In this document: positions 37,836 to 46,226 of the stretch, in pieces
How the letters are laid out: each line of letters opens with the position of its first letter
How positions within the stretch are numbered: the stretch's first letter is position 1
From: an uncultured Granulosicoccaceae bacterium
GTDB taxonomy: Bacteria; Pseudomonadota; Gammaproteobacteria; Granulosicoccales; Granulosicoccaceae
NCBI GenBank assembly: GCA_937922675.1
Contig: CALAJN010000008.1
Span: 1 to 64,000 of the forward strand
Length of the DNA stretch: 64,000 nucleotides
Reading direction: 5' to 3'
The notes under the pieces: model-generated
The model's input: the letters and a program-made list of their open reading frames with translations, nothing else
Database searches by the model: none
What the model was told of the DNA's origin: nothing
Made by a program: the position numbers and the translations under genes

Positions 37836-38882
37836 TCAAACAATCAGCGGCTCTACCGTCAACTCCACGCCATAAGCCTCCCGCACTGCCAGACGTATCT
37901 CCTCAACCAGCGCGAGTAGCTCCACACCCGTCCCACCGCCGTGGTTGACCAGCACCAGTGCTTGCCTTTCGTGCACACCGATAGCACCGCGGCGGACCCC
38001 TTTGAAGCCGAGGCTATCGATCAGCCACCCTGCGGCGAGTTTGAAGCGTCCATCTGGCAGCGGATAGCTGACCAAGCCGCTGTTAACAGCGGAGATTCGG
38101 GCATGTTCACTCCCCGATACGATCGGGTTGTGAAAGAAGCTGCCGGCATTGCCGATGACGGCTGGATCAGGCAGGCGCGTACTGCGGACCGAGATTACCG
38201 CCTGGCTCACCGAACGGGCCGTGGCGTTGTCGCTAGTGCCTGCCGCCAGATGCTCGGCCAGGCTGGGATACTCCAGAACCAACGGGGTGTCACCACCGAC
38301 CACCAGGGTCAAGGACATCACTACCCAGTCACCCTGTTCGCGTTTGAAGCGACTGTTGCGATAAGTGAACTCGCAGTCTTCACGGCCCAGTGTCAGGAAA
38401 CGCCGGGATGGCCGATGCCATGCGCGCAGGCTGCAAAATCGGTCGACGAGTTCGACTCCATATGCGCCAATGTTCTGCACCGGAGCTGCGCCGACGGTGC
38501 CGGGAATCAGGCTCAGATTCTCGAGTCCTTGATGTCCGTGCTCCAGAGTGTTCATGACCAGATCGTGCCAATTGACACCGGCATCTGCTGTCACCTGCAT
38601 CTGGCCATCAGGCGCGGGAGTGTAACGAATGTCGCGATTGCCGAGGCGCACGGTAATGCCTGGAATGTCGCGGGTTAAAACGATATTGCTACCACCCCCA
38701 AGGAGGAATACAGGCAGGTTTTGATCTGTTGCCAGATCAAGTAGTGCAACCAGATGGTCTTCATCATTGGCCGTCACAAAATACTCGGCTTGAGCGTTGA
38801 AGCCGAAGGTGTTGTATTCAACCATCGGCACACCGCGTTGGACACCCAATCGTTGCAATTCTTGCTCGGCGCTACTGTGCAT
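37836..38882 (-). CDS. murB: UDP-N-acetylenolpyruvoylglucosamine reductase
   Basis: The 348-residue protein has the FAD-binding motif PVFLLGGGSNIVLTRD, LSLIPGTVGAAPVQNIGAYG, TYRNSRFKR and GNAGSFFHNPIVS, with the catalytic Ser in the last. MurB reduces the enolpyruvyl group of UDP-GlcNAc-enolpyruvate in the cytoplasm to give UDP-MurNAc for peptidoglycan. The length is that of the type I enzyme of Enterobacteria. It is the sole gene of its kind here and has no obvious functional link to its neighbours. A start at 38882 is supported by the N-terminal match. Confidence 0.96.
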   Translation of the reverse strand: MHSSAEQELQRLGVQRGVPMVEYNTFGFNAQAEYFVTANDEDHLVALLDLATDQNLPVFLLGGGSNIVLTRDIPGITVRLGNRDIRYTPAPDGQMQVTADAGVNWHDLVMNTLEHGHQGLENLSLIPGTVGAAPVQNIGAYGVELVDRFCSLRAWHRPSRRFLTLGREDCEFTYRNSRFKREQGDWVVMSLTLVVGGDTPLVLEYPSLAEHLAAGTSDNATARSVSQAVISVRSTRLPDPAVIGNAGSFFHNPIVSGSEHARISAVNSGLVSYPLPDGRFKLAAGWLIDSLGFKGVRRGAIGVHERQALVLVNHGGGTGVELLALVEEIRLAVREAYGVELTVEPLIV

Positions 38883-39023
38883 ACGTCACGATACTAGTAG
38901 AGCGGCCAATGTACACACACGTTGGCCTGCACACTTTCCTGGGGTCTGTAGAGTCGCAATGGAAGCGACGTTGCTCTTGTCGGCGCTGTCGAACATCAGC
39001 GGCGGTGCGAACAGGTGTACGCC

Positions 39024-39049
39024 AAAAAAAACGGCGCCCTGGGGCGCCG
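39024..39049 (-). terminator. Intrinsic terminator downstream of ugd
   Basis: On the minus strand CGGCGCC and GGCGCCG form a 7-bp GC-rich stem with a 4-nt loop, followed by about eight T. It lies 33 bp after the ugd stop codon. Confidence 0.85.
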
Positions 39050-39081
39050 CATTGTCACGAAGATGTGAAGGTGCGTCAGGT

Positions 39082-40452
39082 TCAGCCGTAGGATACAACT
39101 TTCAAATCCGGGGCTTGTCCAGACATGTCGGGTCGGCCGATGCAGTCGTAAACAAAGCCTGCTTCACGCATTTGCTCAGGGTCATACAGGTTACGTCCGT
39201 CGAGCACCACAGCTTGCTTGAGCCCGGCCTTGAGATGCGCGAAATTCGGTGAGCGGAACTCTCGCCACTCGGTATTGATCAGCAGAGCATCACATCCCTC
39301 GATGGTGTCCATCGCGGTGCCCACAAGCTCCAGGCGTTTCTCGTTGGGGTAGAAGTGACGCATCTCTTTCATGGCAACCGGGTCGTAAGCGCGCACCTTT
39401 CCGCCAGCGGCAAAGATAGCCTCGATCAGCACACGGCTGGGTGCTTCTCGAAGGTCGTCGGTATTGGGCTTGAACGAGAGCCCCCAGACCGCGAAGGTCT
39501 TACCGGTAAGATCTTCACCAAACTGGTTGGTGAGCTTGGCAAACAGTACGTGCTTCTGGCGCTCGTTGACACTCTCGACAGACTCGAGTAACTCTGCCTT
39601 GTAGCCGTTGTCACGACTGGTGGCGATCAAGGCTTTCACATCTTTGGGGAAACAGCTGCCGCCGTAGCCACAGCCTGGGTAGATGAAGTGGTATCCGATA
39701 CGCGGATCAGAGCCGATACCGACTCGCACGTCCTCGATGTCGGCACCGAGCTTGTCAGCAATATTGGACAGCTCGTTCATGAAGCTGATCTTGGTAGCGA
39801 GCAGTGAGTTGGCAGCGTACTTGGTCAGCTCGGAGGACTTTCGGCTCATGAAGATCAAACGATCTCGACGGTTACGGCAGAAGGGTGCATAGAGCTCGCG
39901 CATGACTTCCGTGGCGTATTCATCATCGGTACCGATGACAATCCGATCCGGCTTCATGAAGTCCTCGATGGCCGCGCCTTCTTTCAGGAACTCAGGGTTG
40001 GAGATGACGGCGTAATCCGTCTTTTCGCCACGGGTCTTGAGAGACTCCGCGATCACGTTCTCGACCATGTCGCCCGTGCCCACAGGAACGGTGGACTTGT
40101 TGACGACAATCTTCTTGTCGGTCATCCGATCCCCTATGGTCTTGGCGACAGCACCGACGTATTGCATGTCGGCCGAGCCGTCCTCTCCCGGGGGCGTGCC
40201 GACTGCGATGAACTGCACTTCGCTGTGAGCGACAGCGCGGTCCATGTCGGTGGTGAAGTCGAGCCGTTCGGCCTCGACGTTGCGCTTGATCACATCATCA
40301 AGCCCTGGCTCGAAGATCGGGATGACACCCTTTTTGAGGTTAGCGACTTTGACTTCGTCGACATCGACGCACAGCACATCGTTGCCGACATCCGCGATGA
40401 GCGCGCCTGTGACAAGACCAACGTACCCGGAGCCGTAAATCGTTACTTTCAT
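39082..40452 (-). CDS. ugd: UDP-glucose 6-dehydrogenase
   Basis: The 456-residue protein begins MKVTIYGSGYVGLVTGALIADVG, the NAD-binding GxGYVGL motif. It also shows DRIVIGTDDEYA, FMNELSNIADKLGAD, the catalytic Cys in YPGCGYGGSCFPKDV and AVWGLSFKPNTDDLREAPS. It oxidises UDP-glucose to UDP-glucuronate in the cytoplasm. This precursor would feed the PssDE-type glucuronosyl step and explain uronate-directed lyases in the same locus. The gene is monocistronic by its own terminator, 1.4 kb from the end of wzc with murB between. Confidence 0.96.
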   Translation of the reverse strand: MKVTIYGSGYVGLVTGALIADVGNDVLCVDVDEVKVANLKKGVIPIFEPGLDDVIKRNVEAERLDFTTDMDRAVAHSEVQFIAVGTPPGEDGSADMQYVGAVAKTIGDRMTDKKIVVNKSTVPVGTGDMVENVIAESLKTRGEKTDYAVISNPEFLKEGAAIEDFMKPDRIVIGTDDEYATEVMRELYAPFCRNRRDRLIFMSRKSSELTKYAANSLLATKISFMNELSNIADKLGADIEDVRVGIGSDPRIGYHFIYPGCGYGGSCFPKDVKALIATSRDNGYKAELLESVESVNERQKHVLFAKLTNQFGEDLTGKTFAVWGLSFKPNTDDLREAPSRVLIEAIFAAGGKVRAYDPVAMKEMRHFYPNEKRLELVGTAMDTIEGCDALLINTEWREFRSPNFAHLKAGLKQAVVLDGRNLYDPEQMREAGFVYDCIGRPDMSGQAPDLKVVSYG

Positions 40453-40760
40453 GTGTCTCTCGTGTTACACCTGACAGCCTTGTCGGTGCGTAAAAATGGG
40501 GCGGTTGCGGTTCTCTTGGACAAGTCAAGAGGATTCACTTCAATATTGAGGCAACCCAGCGAAATACGTGCCATGCCACTATTGCGGTGCAGAGTACAGA
40601 AATAGCTCACTGGACTCTACTGTGCCTATGTCAATACTCTGCCGGTAATACATCACAATTGTGGTGCAATAGTTCCGGTCTATCAATGGCTACATCGCCC
40701 GTCACGCCAACTCACCAAGAACAGGATCTTGAGCATCTTTTGCAGTCGCAAGTCTGGCGC
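40453..40760. other. Intergenic region upstream of ugd
   Basis: About 310 bp containing the ugd promoter region. A 32-codon frame at 40686-40784 (+) overlaps the end of the next gene. It is not supported as a gene. Confidence 0.4.
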
Positions 40761-41468
40761 TTATCCCGCTCTACGCGCCCGTAGAGTCTCACGCTTGCCT
40801 GCAGGCCCAATCAGCCGCTCCACGTCGAATCCCACACCCCTGAGATCGCGCTGCAACTGCCCTCGGCTTGAGTAGGTGACCAGGGAGCCGCCGGGCACCA
40901 GCGCATCTCGAAGCCTTGCGAGCACCGGCACAGACCAGGGCTCCGGATTGCAGGCGTGACTGAATCCATCCAGGTAGACCGCATCGAAGTGGTCAGTGGG
41001 TAGAGCGACGTGACAAACATCCTCGAAGCGCAGTTCTACCTGTATGGCTGGGCTCTCGGACAACTTCAGCATGACCCGTGATACGGGCTCAGTCGGCCAT
41101 TGCTGAATCAGGTTTTCCAATAGCGGACTGTGCTCAATCCACCCTCCGTGTTGGCACTCGCCAAGCTGCGACACGCTCACAGGATCATTTTCGATGCTTA
41201 CCAGTTCAAGAGCGGTGCCCGCGCTGCAGGCCACATCAGCTGTGACCAGAGCTGTGGTACCCACGCCAAAGCCGATCTCCAGCACCCGGCACGCCAGGCC
41301 CGCCTGTAGGCGGGCGCCAATGCCACTTGCCTCCAGAAAGACCTGGCGTGCCTCGCCGACAGCGCCCCGGTCGGACCGATAGGTCTCACCGTAGCGGGTC
41401 GAGCGCAGCGTCAGTGATCCGTCGCCTGTTGTGACGATCGACGTTATAGGCGGCTCGGCGATCATCAA
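40761..41468 (-). CDS. mnmD: Stand-alone MnmD-type tRNA methyltransferase
   Basis: The 235-residue protein resembles the N-terminal methyltransferase domain of MnmC. It has the SAM-binding loop VLEIGFGVGTTALV and the characteristic FDAVYLDGFSHACNPEPW, in which the Asp-Gly-Phe and N-P-x-x-W pattern is family-specific. It methylates 5-aminomethyl-2-thiouridine at tRNA position 34 to the mnm5s2U end product. E. coli fuses this to an FAD-dependent MnmC1 domain, which is absent here. Its 5' end is 27 bp from the next minus-strand gene. Confidence is moderate for the precise substrate. Confidence 0.8.
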   Translation of the reverse strand: MMIAEPPITSIVTTGDGSLTLRSTRYGETYRSDRGAVGEARQVFLEASGIGARLQAGLACRVLEIGFGVGTTALVTADVACSAGTALELVSIENDPVSVSQLGECQHGGWIEHSPLLENLIQQWPTEPVSRVMLKLSESPAIQVELRFEDVCHVALPTDHFDAVYLDGFSHACNPEPWSVPVLARLRDALVPGGSLVTYSSRGQLQRDLRGVGFDVERLIGPAGKRETLRARRAG

Positions 41469-41494
41469 CGCGGCGGATCAGTCCAACAGCCGTG

Positions 41495-42565
41495 TCAACA
41501 GCTCGCTAGACGCTCACCCAGCGCCTCACACCGAGCGTGAAATTTTTCGGTGCTACGCGGCATCGGCACGCGCGCGCGAGCGATCCAGTTAATCAGATCT
41601 CGACCTGCGGTAATCGTGCGCAGAGCCTCTTCGAAAACGTACTCGCACTTCTGCGAGCGGGTAACGTCTGTTGCGGGGGTGTAGTTGCCGAGCGCCTCGC
41701 AGGCGGCAACAAAGCGCGGCCAGATCTCGAAGATGCAAGCATCCGACTTCATGGTCTCGCATTCATGGCGGGCGGCCTCTGCCAACGAGTCCACCAGCGG
41801 CACAAGCCCTGCAAACCCGGATTGGCCTTGAAAGCGCAGCTTCAGACCTGTGGCAACTTCATCGATGTTTGCCATGGACTGGGCGACCTTGATAAGCCGA
41901 GTCTCGTAGTAGGCGGCGATGGGCAAGGTGAATGCTCTGAACGGCTCTCCCCAGAGCTCATCAATCCCTTCTTCGCCGCTGTGGTGGCGTACCGACTTGC
42001 CAAGCTCGAGCGCTTCCTTGAAGCAATCTCCGCACGCCTTCATCAATTCATTGCTGCGACTGATGCGCACGCCTTTCTCCTCTAGCTCCACGATCGCTGT
42101 GAAGATGTCCGTAGCGCGATTGAACAGGGCGCCTGCAAGCATCGCAGCATTGACGCGCTTGAGCGCCGGGTCGTTTTCGTTATGCCAGGCGGTACGTGCT
42201 GCCTCCAGGCGCTCGCCCGGGGTATTGATACCGGGCTCTGTATGATGAAACGCGCGCCGCGTCAGGTTGTCTATCAGGCGCTTTCGCGAGGCAAGTGAAT
42301 CGTCCAGTGGGCGGTAGTAGCGGATCCAGTAACCGTCGTAATAGACGTACTCAGCACCGTCAGTACTGCGCCGCGTACCGTTAGCTGGGGAGCCTGCCGC
42401 TGTTCTTGCGGTATCACCCCTGACCACGCTTGGGATTTGGCGCGCCGCCGCGCTCTTCAAGCCGGTACCGCCGCCACGGGAGAACACGCGCTCGGGCCGC
42501 CTACGGTCTGCGGTCTGGCCGTGCTCGGTAATGGGAGGTGTAGCTGGTAATTCTGCAATGGCCAT
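41495..42565 (-). CDS. Hypothetical alpha-helical protein
   Basis: I do not recognise this 356-residue protein. A basic, Pro/Arg-rich N-terminal stretch (about 1-75) is followed by EYVYYDGYWIRYYRP and then by long helices (TAWHNENDPALKRVNAAMLAGALFNRATDIF, MKACGDCFKEALELGKSVRHH, RLIKVAQSMANIDEVATG) without signal peptide or membrane segments. Six Cys are scattered through it, with no CxxC pair. It lies between the mnmD-type gene and cmoB on the same strand, 200 bp from the latter, so a translation-related role is possible but not shown. Confidence 0.75.
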   Translation of the reverse strand: MAIAELPATPPITEHGQTADRRRPERVFSRGGGTGLKSAAARQIPSVVRGDTARTAAGSPANGTRRSTDGAEYVYYDGYWIRYYRPLDDSLASRKRLIDNLTRRAFHHTEPGINTPGERLEAARTAWHNENDPALKRVNAAMLAGALFNRATDIFTAIVELEEKGVRISRSNELMKACGDCFKEALELGKSVRHHSGEEGIDELWGEPFRAFTLPIAAYYETRLIKVAQSMANIDEVATGLKLRFQGQSGFAGLVPLVDSLAEAARHECETMKSDACIFEIWPRFVAACEALGNYTPATDVTRSQKCEYVFEEALRTITAGRDLINWIARARVPMPRSTEKFHARCEALGERLASC

Positions 42566-42768
42566 ACACGCCGTGACAGGCTTCGATAGCGCCGGAGTAT
42601 ATCCATCAAGTGGGTAAAAACTGGCGAATAGGACGCGCTTTTCATGCGCGTGTCATGCTGGATGCGTACCAGGCTTTAAGCTTGGCACTGAGCAACAGAT
42701 GCCAGGTGTTTGATTTGGCAATGAATACAGGCTCGATGTGACCCATGCACGCTGGGTTACACAAATGA
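42566..42768. other. Intergenic region between the hypothetical gene and cmoB
   Basis: About 200 bp with no recognisable gene, terminator or operator. Confidence 0.3.
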
Positions 42769-43800
42769 TTACCGTTTTTTGGCAACGAACACCGCACGAC
42801 AAGGTGCTGGTAAACCTTCTACTGTGAGCGTCCTGTCGTTCGGGTCAAGTGCTTGCTCGAGAGACTCATAGGGCATCCATTCTGTGCGCCTTTGTTCTGT
42901 GCACCTTGTGGTTTCTATTGATACTGCAGTTGGTGACAAAAAACCGGCATCACGCATCCATCTCAGTACACGCTCAACGCTGGGCAGTAGCTTGATGTTG
43001 CGCATACGTGCATAACGCCCTGTTAGTGTGAGCTCGGTGTCACTTGCGTTGATATCGTTCAGCACCAGGGTTTCAAGTACGCACTCACCGTTTGCGCGTA
43101 AGCGTGCGTGGAGTGCTTCAAGGTGTGCGTGAGGATCGGCTGCGTGATAAAGCACGCCCATTGAAAAAATGGTGTCGCAAGCTAGCAGGGTATCTGGTAG
43201 CTGTTCCAATGTTAGTGGTACGCAGTGAACAACGGGGTCTTGTGTATAGGCTTGCACCACATCGAACTGATACTTGTACAACAGCATCGGCTCTACACCC
43301 AGCGCACTTGCAGCGCCCGCCTCGCGCATCCGCCACAGATGGTAACCACTGCCGCAGCCGATATCAATGACGTGCCTGCCTTGTAGTGATGAAAGGCTCG
43401 GTAGAACACGATCCCACTTCAAATCCGATCGCCATTCGGTATCGATAAACACATCACCGATCTGAAAGGGTCCCTTCCGCCAGGGACAGAATTGCAATAA
43501 TGCTTTGCGTAGTTGCTCTTGCTCGTCACTTCCTGAAGCCTTGCTGGAACTCGTGCCCATCCCTGCGTTGCCTACACACACGCGCCCATCGCGCACGTGC
43601 ACAGGCCCTGCATCGCGGGGCGGCAACGATTCAAGAGCAGCCCGCCATCGCGGCAAGTCTCCGTGACGGATCTTTCGCTTGTTGATCGCCGCGACCAGCG
43701 CCTCAACAGCGCCGGCGACAGGGGAGCCGTCCAGGGCTGTACAGAATTCGTCGACCCCCGCGACATAGTCACGCGGGTCCTGAGAGCCCAACAAGCTCAA
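42769..43800 (-). CDS. cmoB: tRNA U34 carboxymethyltransferase
   Basis: The 343-residue protein matches CmoB in WRKGPFQIGDVFIDTEWRSD, GRHVIDIGCGSGYHLWRM, LEQLPDTLLACDTIFSMGVLYH and TEWMPYESLEQALDPND. It transfers the carboxymethyl group of carboxy-SAM to 5-hydroxyuridine 34 of certain tRNAs, giving cmo5U. No cmoA, which makes carboxy-SAM, is in the window. The frame can only begin at a TTG (43800), because a stop lies shortly upstream. A second TTG at 43794 is also possible. Twenty-five base pairs separate it from the end of the DAHP synthase gene on the same strand. Confidence 0.93.
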   Translation of the reverse strand: MSLLGSQDPRDYVAGVDEFCTALDGSPVAGAVEALVAAINKRKIRHGDLPRWRAALESLPPRDAGPVHVRDGRVCVGNAGMGTSSSKASGSDEQEQLRKALLQFCPWRKGPFQIGDVFIDTEWRSDLKWDRVLPSLSSLQGRHVIDIGCGSGYHLWRMREAGAASALGVEPMLLYKYQFDVVQAYTQDPVVHCVPLTLEQLPDTLLACDTIFSMGVLYHAADPHAHLEALHARLRANGECVLETLVLNDINASDTELTLTGRYARMRNIKLLPSVERVLRWMRDAGFLSPTAVSIETTRCTEQRRTEWMPYESLEQALDPNDRTLTVEGLPAPCRAVFVAKKR

Positions 43801-43825
43801 GCTCTGTCTCTACGCCCGGTTGTTG

Positions 43826-44911
43826 CTAGGGCGTGTTGCGCCTTTTAATGACAGCCTCGCCGAGTTCTTCGAGTACCGAAGCTGTCGTGCCGATGTCAAT
43901 ACAGGCATCAGTGATCGACACCCCATATTCAAGATCCTTGGGGTCATCGAGCTTTTGGGCACCGGCCGCGATATTGGATTCAAGCATCACACCGACAATG
44001 GAACGATTGCCACTGGCGAGTTGGGATGCGACATCGCGTGCCACCAGCGGTTGCCTGTTGTGGTCCTTGGCAGAGTTGGCGTGAGAGCAGTCAACCATGA
44101 TACGAGGTGCCAGGCCTGCTTTTTCGAGGGCCTGTTCAGCCATTGCCACATTGACCGAATCATAATTGGGCTCGCGTCCGCCGCGCAGGATGACGTGCCC
44201 GTGTGCATTGCCACGAGTCTCGAGCACGGTGGCGCGACCGTCACTATCAATACCGAGAAAGGCGTGTGGGGAGGCCGCTGAGCGCATGGCATTGATAGCG
44301 ACTTCCAGATTGCCGTCCGTACCGTTCTTGAATCCAACCGCCGTGGAGAGTCCGGAGGACATTTCTCTATGCGTCTGGGATTCTGTAGTGCGGGCACCGA
44401 TGGCGGCCCATGAAAAAAGATCAGCGAGATACTGAGGGCTTATGGGGTCGAGTGCTTCGGTGCCTGTGGGCATACCCGCTTCGGCCAGCCAGACAAGAAG
44501 TTCACGGGCACGCGATAGCCCGGTCTCGATATCAAAACTGTCGTCAAAATGCGGGTCGTTGATAAGACCTTTCCAGCCGACCGTGGTGCGCGGCTTTTCA
44601 AAGTAGACGCGCATCACGATATCGAGCGTCGCGGTATGTTGCGCTCGCAGTTCGAGCAGTCGCTCTGCGTAGTCACGGGCAAGCGTCACGTCGTGTATCG
44701 AGCAGGGACCGACGACTACCAAAAGGCGATCATCGCGATGTTCGAGGATGGCTTCGACCTCCGCGCGGCCAGCCTCGACCGTGTCTGTTGCAGCACTTGA
44801 GCGCGGATAGCGTTCGCGCAGCTCCTGCGGTGAGACCAGTGTTCGTTCCCTGAGGATATTGGTATTGGACAGCGGGCGGTTCATTTGCGCTGCAACACTG
44901 CTGGCGGTCAT
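43826..44911 (-). CDS. 3-deoxy-7-phosphoheptulonate (DAHP) synthase, class I
   Basis: The 361-residue protein has the AroF/G/H motifs VVVGPCSIHDVTLARDYAERL, RVYFEKPRTTVGWKGLINDP, GARTTESQTHREMSSGLS, VGFKNGTDGNL, IMVDCSHANSAKDH and VMLESNIAAGAQ. It condenses phosphoenolpyruvate with erythrose-4-phosphate, the first step of the shikimate pathway. Which of the three Escherichia isozymes it corresponds to, and thus its feedback inhibitor, cannot be told from what I see. The start at 44911 is taken from the frame. An internal ATG at 44884 gives a similar N-terminus. Confidence 0.93.
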   Translation of the reverse strand: MTASSVAAQMNRPLSNTNILRERTLVSPQELRERYPRSSAATDTVEAGRAEVEAILEHRDDRLLVVVGPCSIHDVTLARDYAERLLELRAQHTATLDIVMRVYFEKPRTTVGWKGLINDPHFDDSFDIETGLSRARELLVWLAEAGMPTGTEALDPISPQYLADLFSWAAIGARTTESQTHREMSSGLSTAVGFKNGTDGNLEVAINAMRSAASPHAFLGIDSDGRATVLETRGNAHGHVILRGGREPNYDSVNVAMAEQALEKAGLAPRIMVDCSHANSAKDHNRQPLVARDVASQLASGNRSIVGVMLESNIAAGAQKLDDPKDLEYGVSITDACIDIGTTASVLEELGEAVIKRRNTP

Positions 44912-45038
44912 GCGGGTACGTATCCGGTACGGGTAGTCGGGGCCGTGAGATTACGCGATACGGGGGTATTTAGTCGAGTGGCGAGTACACACTTGCGCGT
45001 GGTGCGATCCGGGCCAGGCTACCCGATGGAGCCCTTTA

Positions 45039-46193
45039 TCAAGGCTCTGACAGCGCAAGTCCTGATCGGGTAGCGCGCAAGCTGGCCTCGCCGCTGATCA
45101 GCTTTGACAAAGCCTCTCCAATCAATGCATCTCGCCAACCTGGCAGTGCCTCCTGTCCATCGCCTGCCACAAATTGTTCCAGCAAGGCGGGTGGGGCGAG
45201 CAGTCCGGGGGCGATATCGAGCTCTGCGGCGCGGTGATGTACCCACGCGTCAAGCAGCTGAATCCGCGCTTGTGTGGCCGGACTGGTCTTGAGCTTCTTG
45301 CGAAAGGGCGGCAGGGGTTCGGGGTCGCGCTGGCGAGCCTCTGCAATCAAGCTGACGAGCTCCTCTGCGTAGCGTTCGCGTGTGCGCCGGTCGAGGCCGC
45401 GGATATGCGCCAGCTCTTCTACATCGGTCGGTTGTTGCTGCGCGAGCAAGGTCAGTACCTCATCCTTCATCAGCCAGTTGCGCGGCTGATTGGTCTCGCG
45501 CGCCTTGAGCTCGCGCCATTCGGCAAGTGCTTGAATGCAGGCAAGTGCTGCTCCCTTGTAGCGGGTGACCTGACGGACCTTCTTCCAGCGCTCACGCGCA
45601 GGCTGATCGTACTTCTCGACCGATTCGATGGCGCGAAACTCGGGCTCCAACCAGGCGATACGCCCCAGCGATTCAAGTTCCTGCCTCATGTGAAGGTACA
45701 GGGTCTCCAGATGAATGACATCGTCGAGCGCGTACTGAATCTGTTTGTCGGGCAGTGGACGGCGGGTCCAGTCGGCGCGCGTTTGAGATTTATCGATATC
45801 AAGATCCAGCACAGCCTTGCAGAGATTGGCGTAGCCGATCTGTTCGGGATGACCCAGTAGAGGTGCTGCAAGCTGGGTGTCGAATACGGGTGAAGGTACG
45901 CGCCGCGCGATCATCCAGAAGATCTCGAGATCCTGGGATGCTGCGTGCAAGACCTTGAGGGTAGAGGGGTCTAGCAGGCGTTGGACCAGAGGCGAGAGAT
46001 CGGTGATTGTTTGTGCATCAACGATAGCCAGGGTGTCCTGATACTTGATCTGTATCAGGCAGAGATCCGGACGATAGGTACGCTCGCGCAGAAACTCTGT
46101 ATCCAGCACCAGGTAGGGCGCGCTTTCAAGCTGCTTGCATAGCGCCACCAGCGCCTCGTTGTCTGCTACGTAGTCGTAGGTAATGTCGCTCAT
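45039..46193 (-). CDS. rnd: Ribonuclease D
   Basis: The 384-residue protein has a DEDDy exonuclease domain: YLVLDTEFLRERTYRPDLCLIQI, LKVLHAASQDLEIF, FDTQLAAPLLGHPEQIGYA and QIQYALDDVIHLETLY supply the four acidic residues and Tyr. A following HRDC domain (about 210-290) is visible in LKARETNQPRNWLMKDEVL. RNase D trims 3' ends of tRNA and other stable RNA. It is preceded by tamB on the same strand, 33 bp away. Confidence 0.95.
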   Translation of the reverse strand: MSDITYDYVADNEALVALCKQLESAPYLVLDTEFLRERTYRPDLCLIQIKYQDTLAIVDAQTITDLSPLVQRLLDPSTLKVLHAASQDLEIFWMIARRVPSPVFDTQLAAPLLGHPEQIGYANLCKAVLDLDIDKSQTRADWTRRPLPDKQIQYALDDVIHLETLYLHMRQELESLGRIAWLEPEFRAIESVEKYDQPARERWKKVRQVTRYKGAALACIQALAEWRELKARETNQPRNWLMKDEVLTLLAQQQPTDVEELAHIRGLDRRTRERYAEELVSLIAEARQRDPEPLPPFRKKLKTSPATQARIQLLDAWVHHRAAELDIAPGLLAPPALLEQFVAGDGQEALPGWRDALIGEALSKLISGEASLRATRSGLALSEP

Positions 46194-46226
46194 GCAATGA
46201 GCATACGCCTACCGAGCTGCGGACGG

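Noticed and set aside
40686-40784. 32-codon frame ending in LLQSQVWRLSR, vaguely like the start of ImuA/SulA-type proteins
   Set aside because: Too short, overlaps the end of the mnmD-type gene, and the sequence upstream only loosely resembles an SOS box.
43987-44397. 136-codon frame antisense/out of frame within the DAHP synthase gene
   Set aside because: Other-frame shadow of a clearly coding gene.
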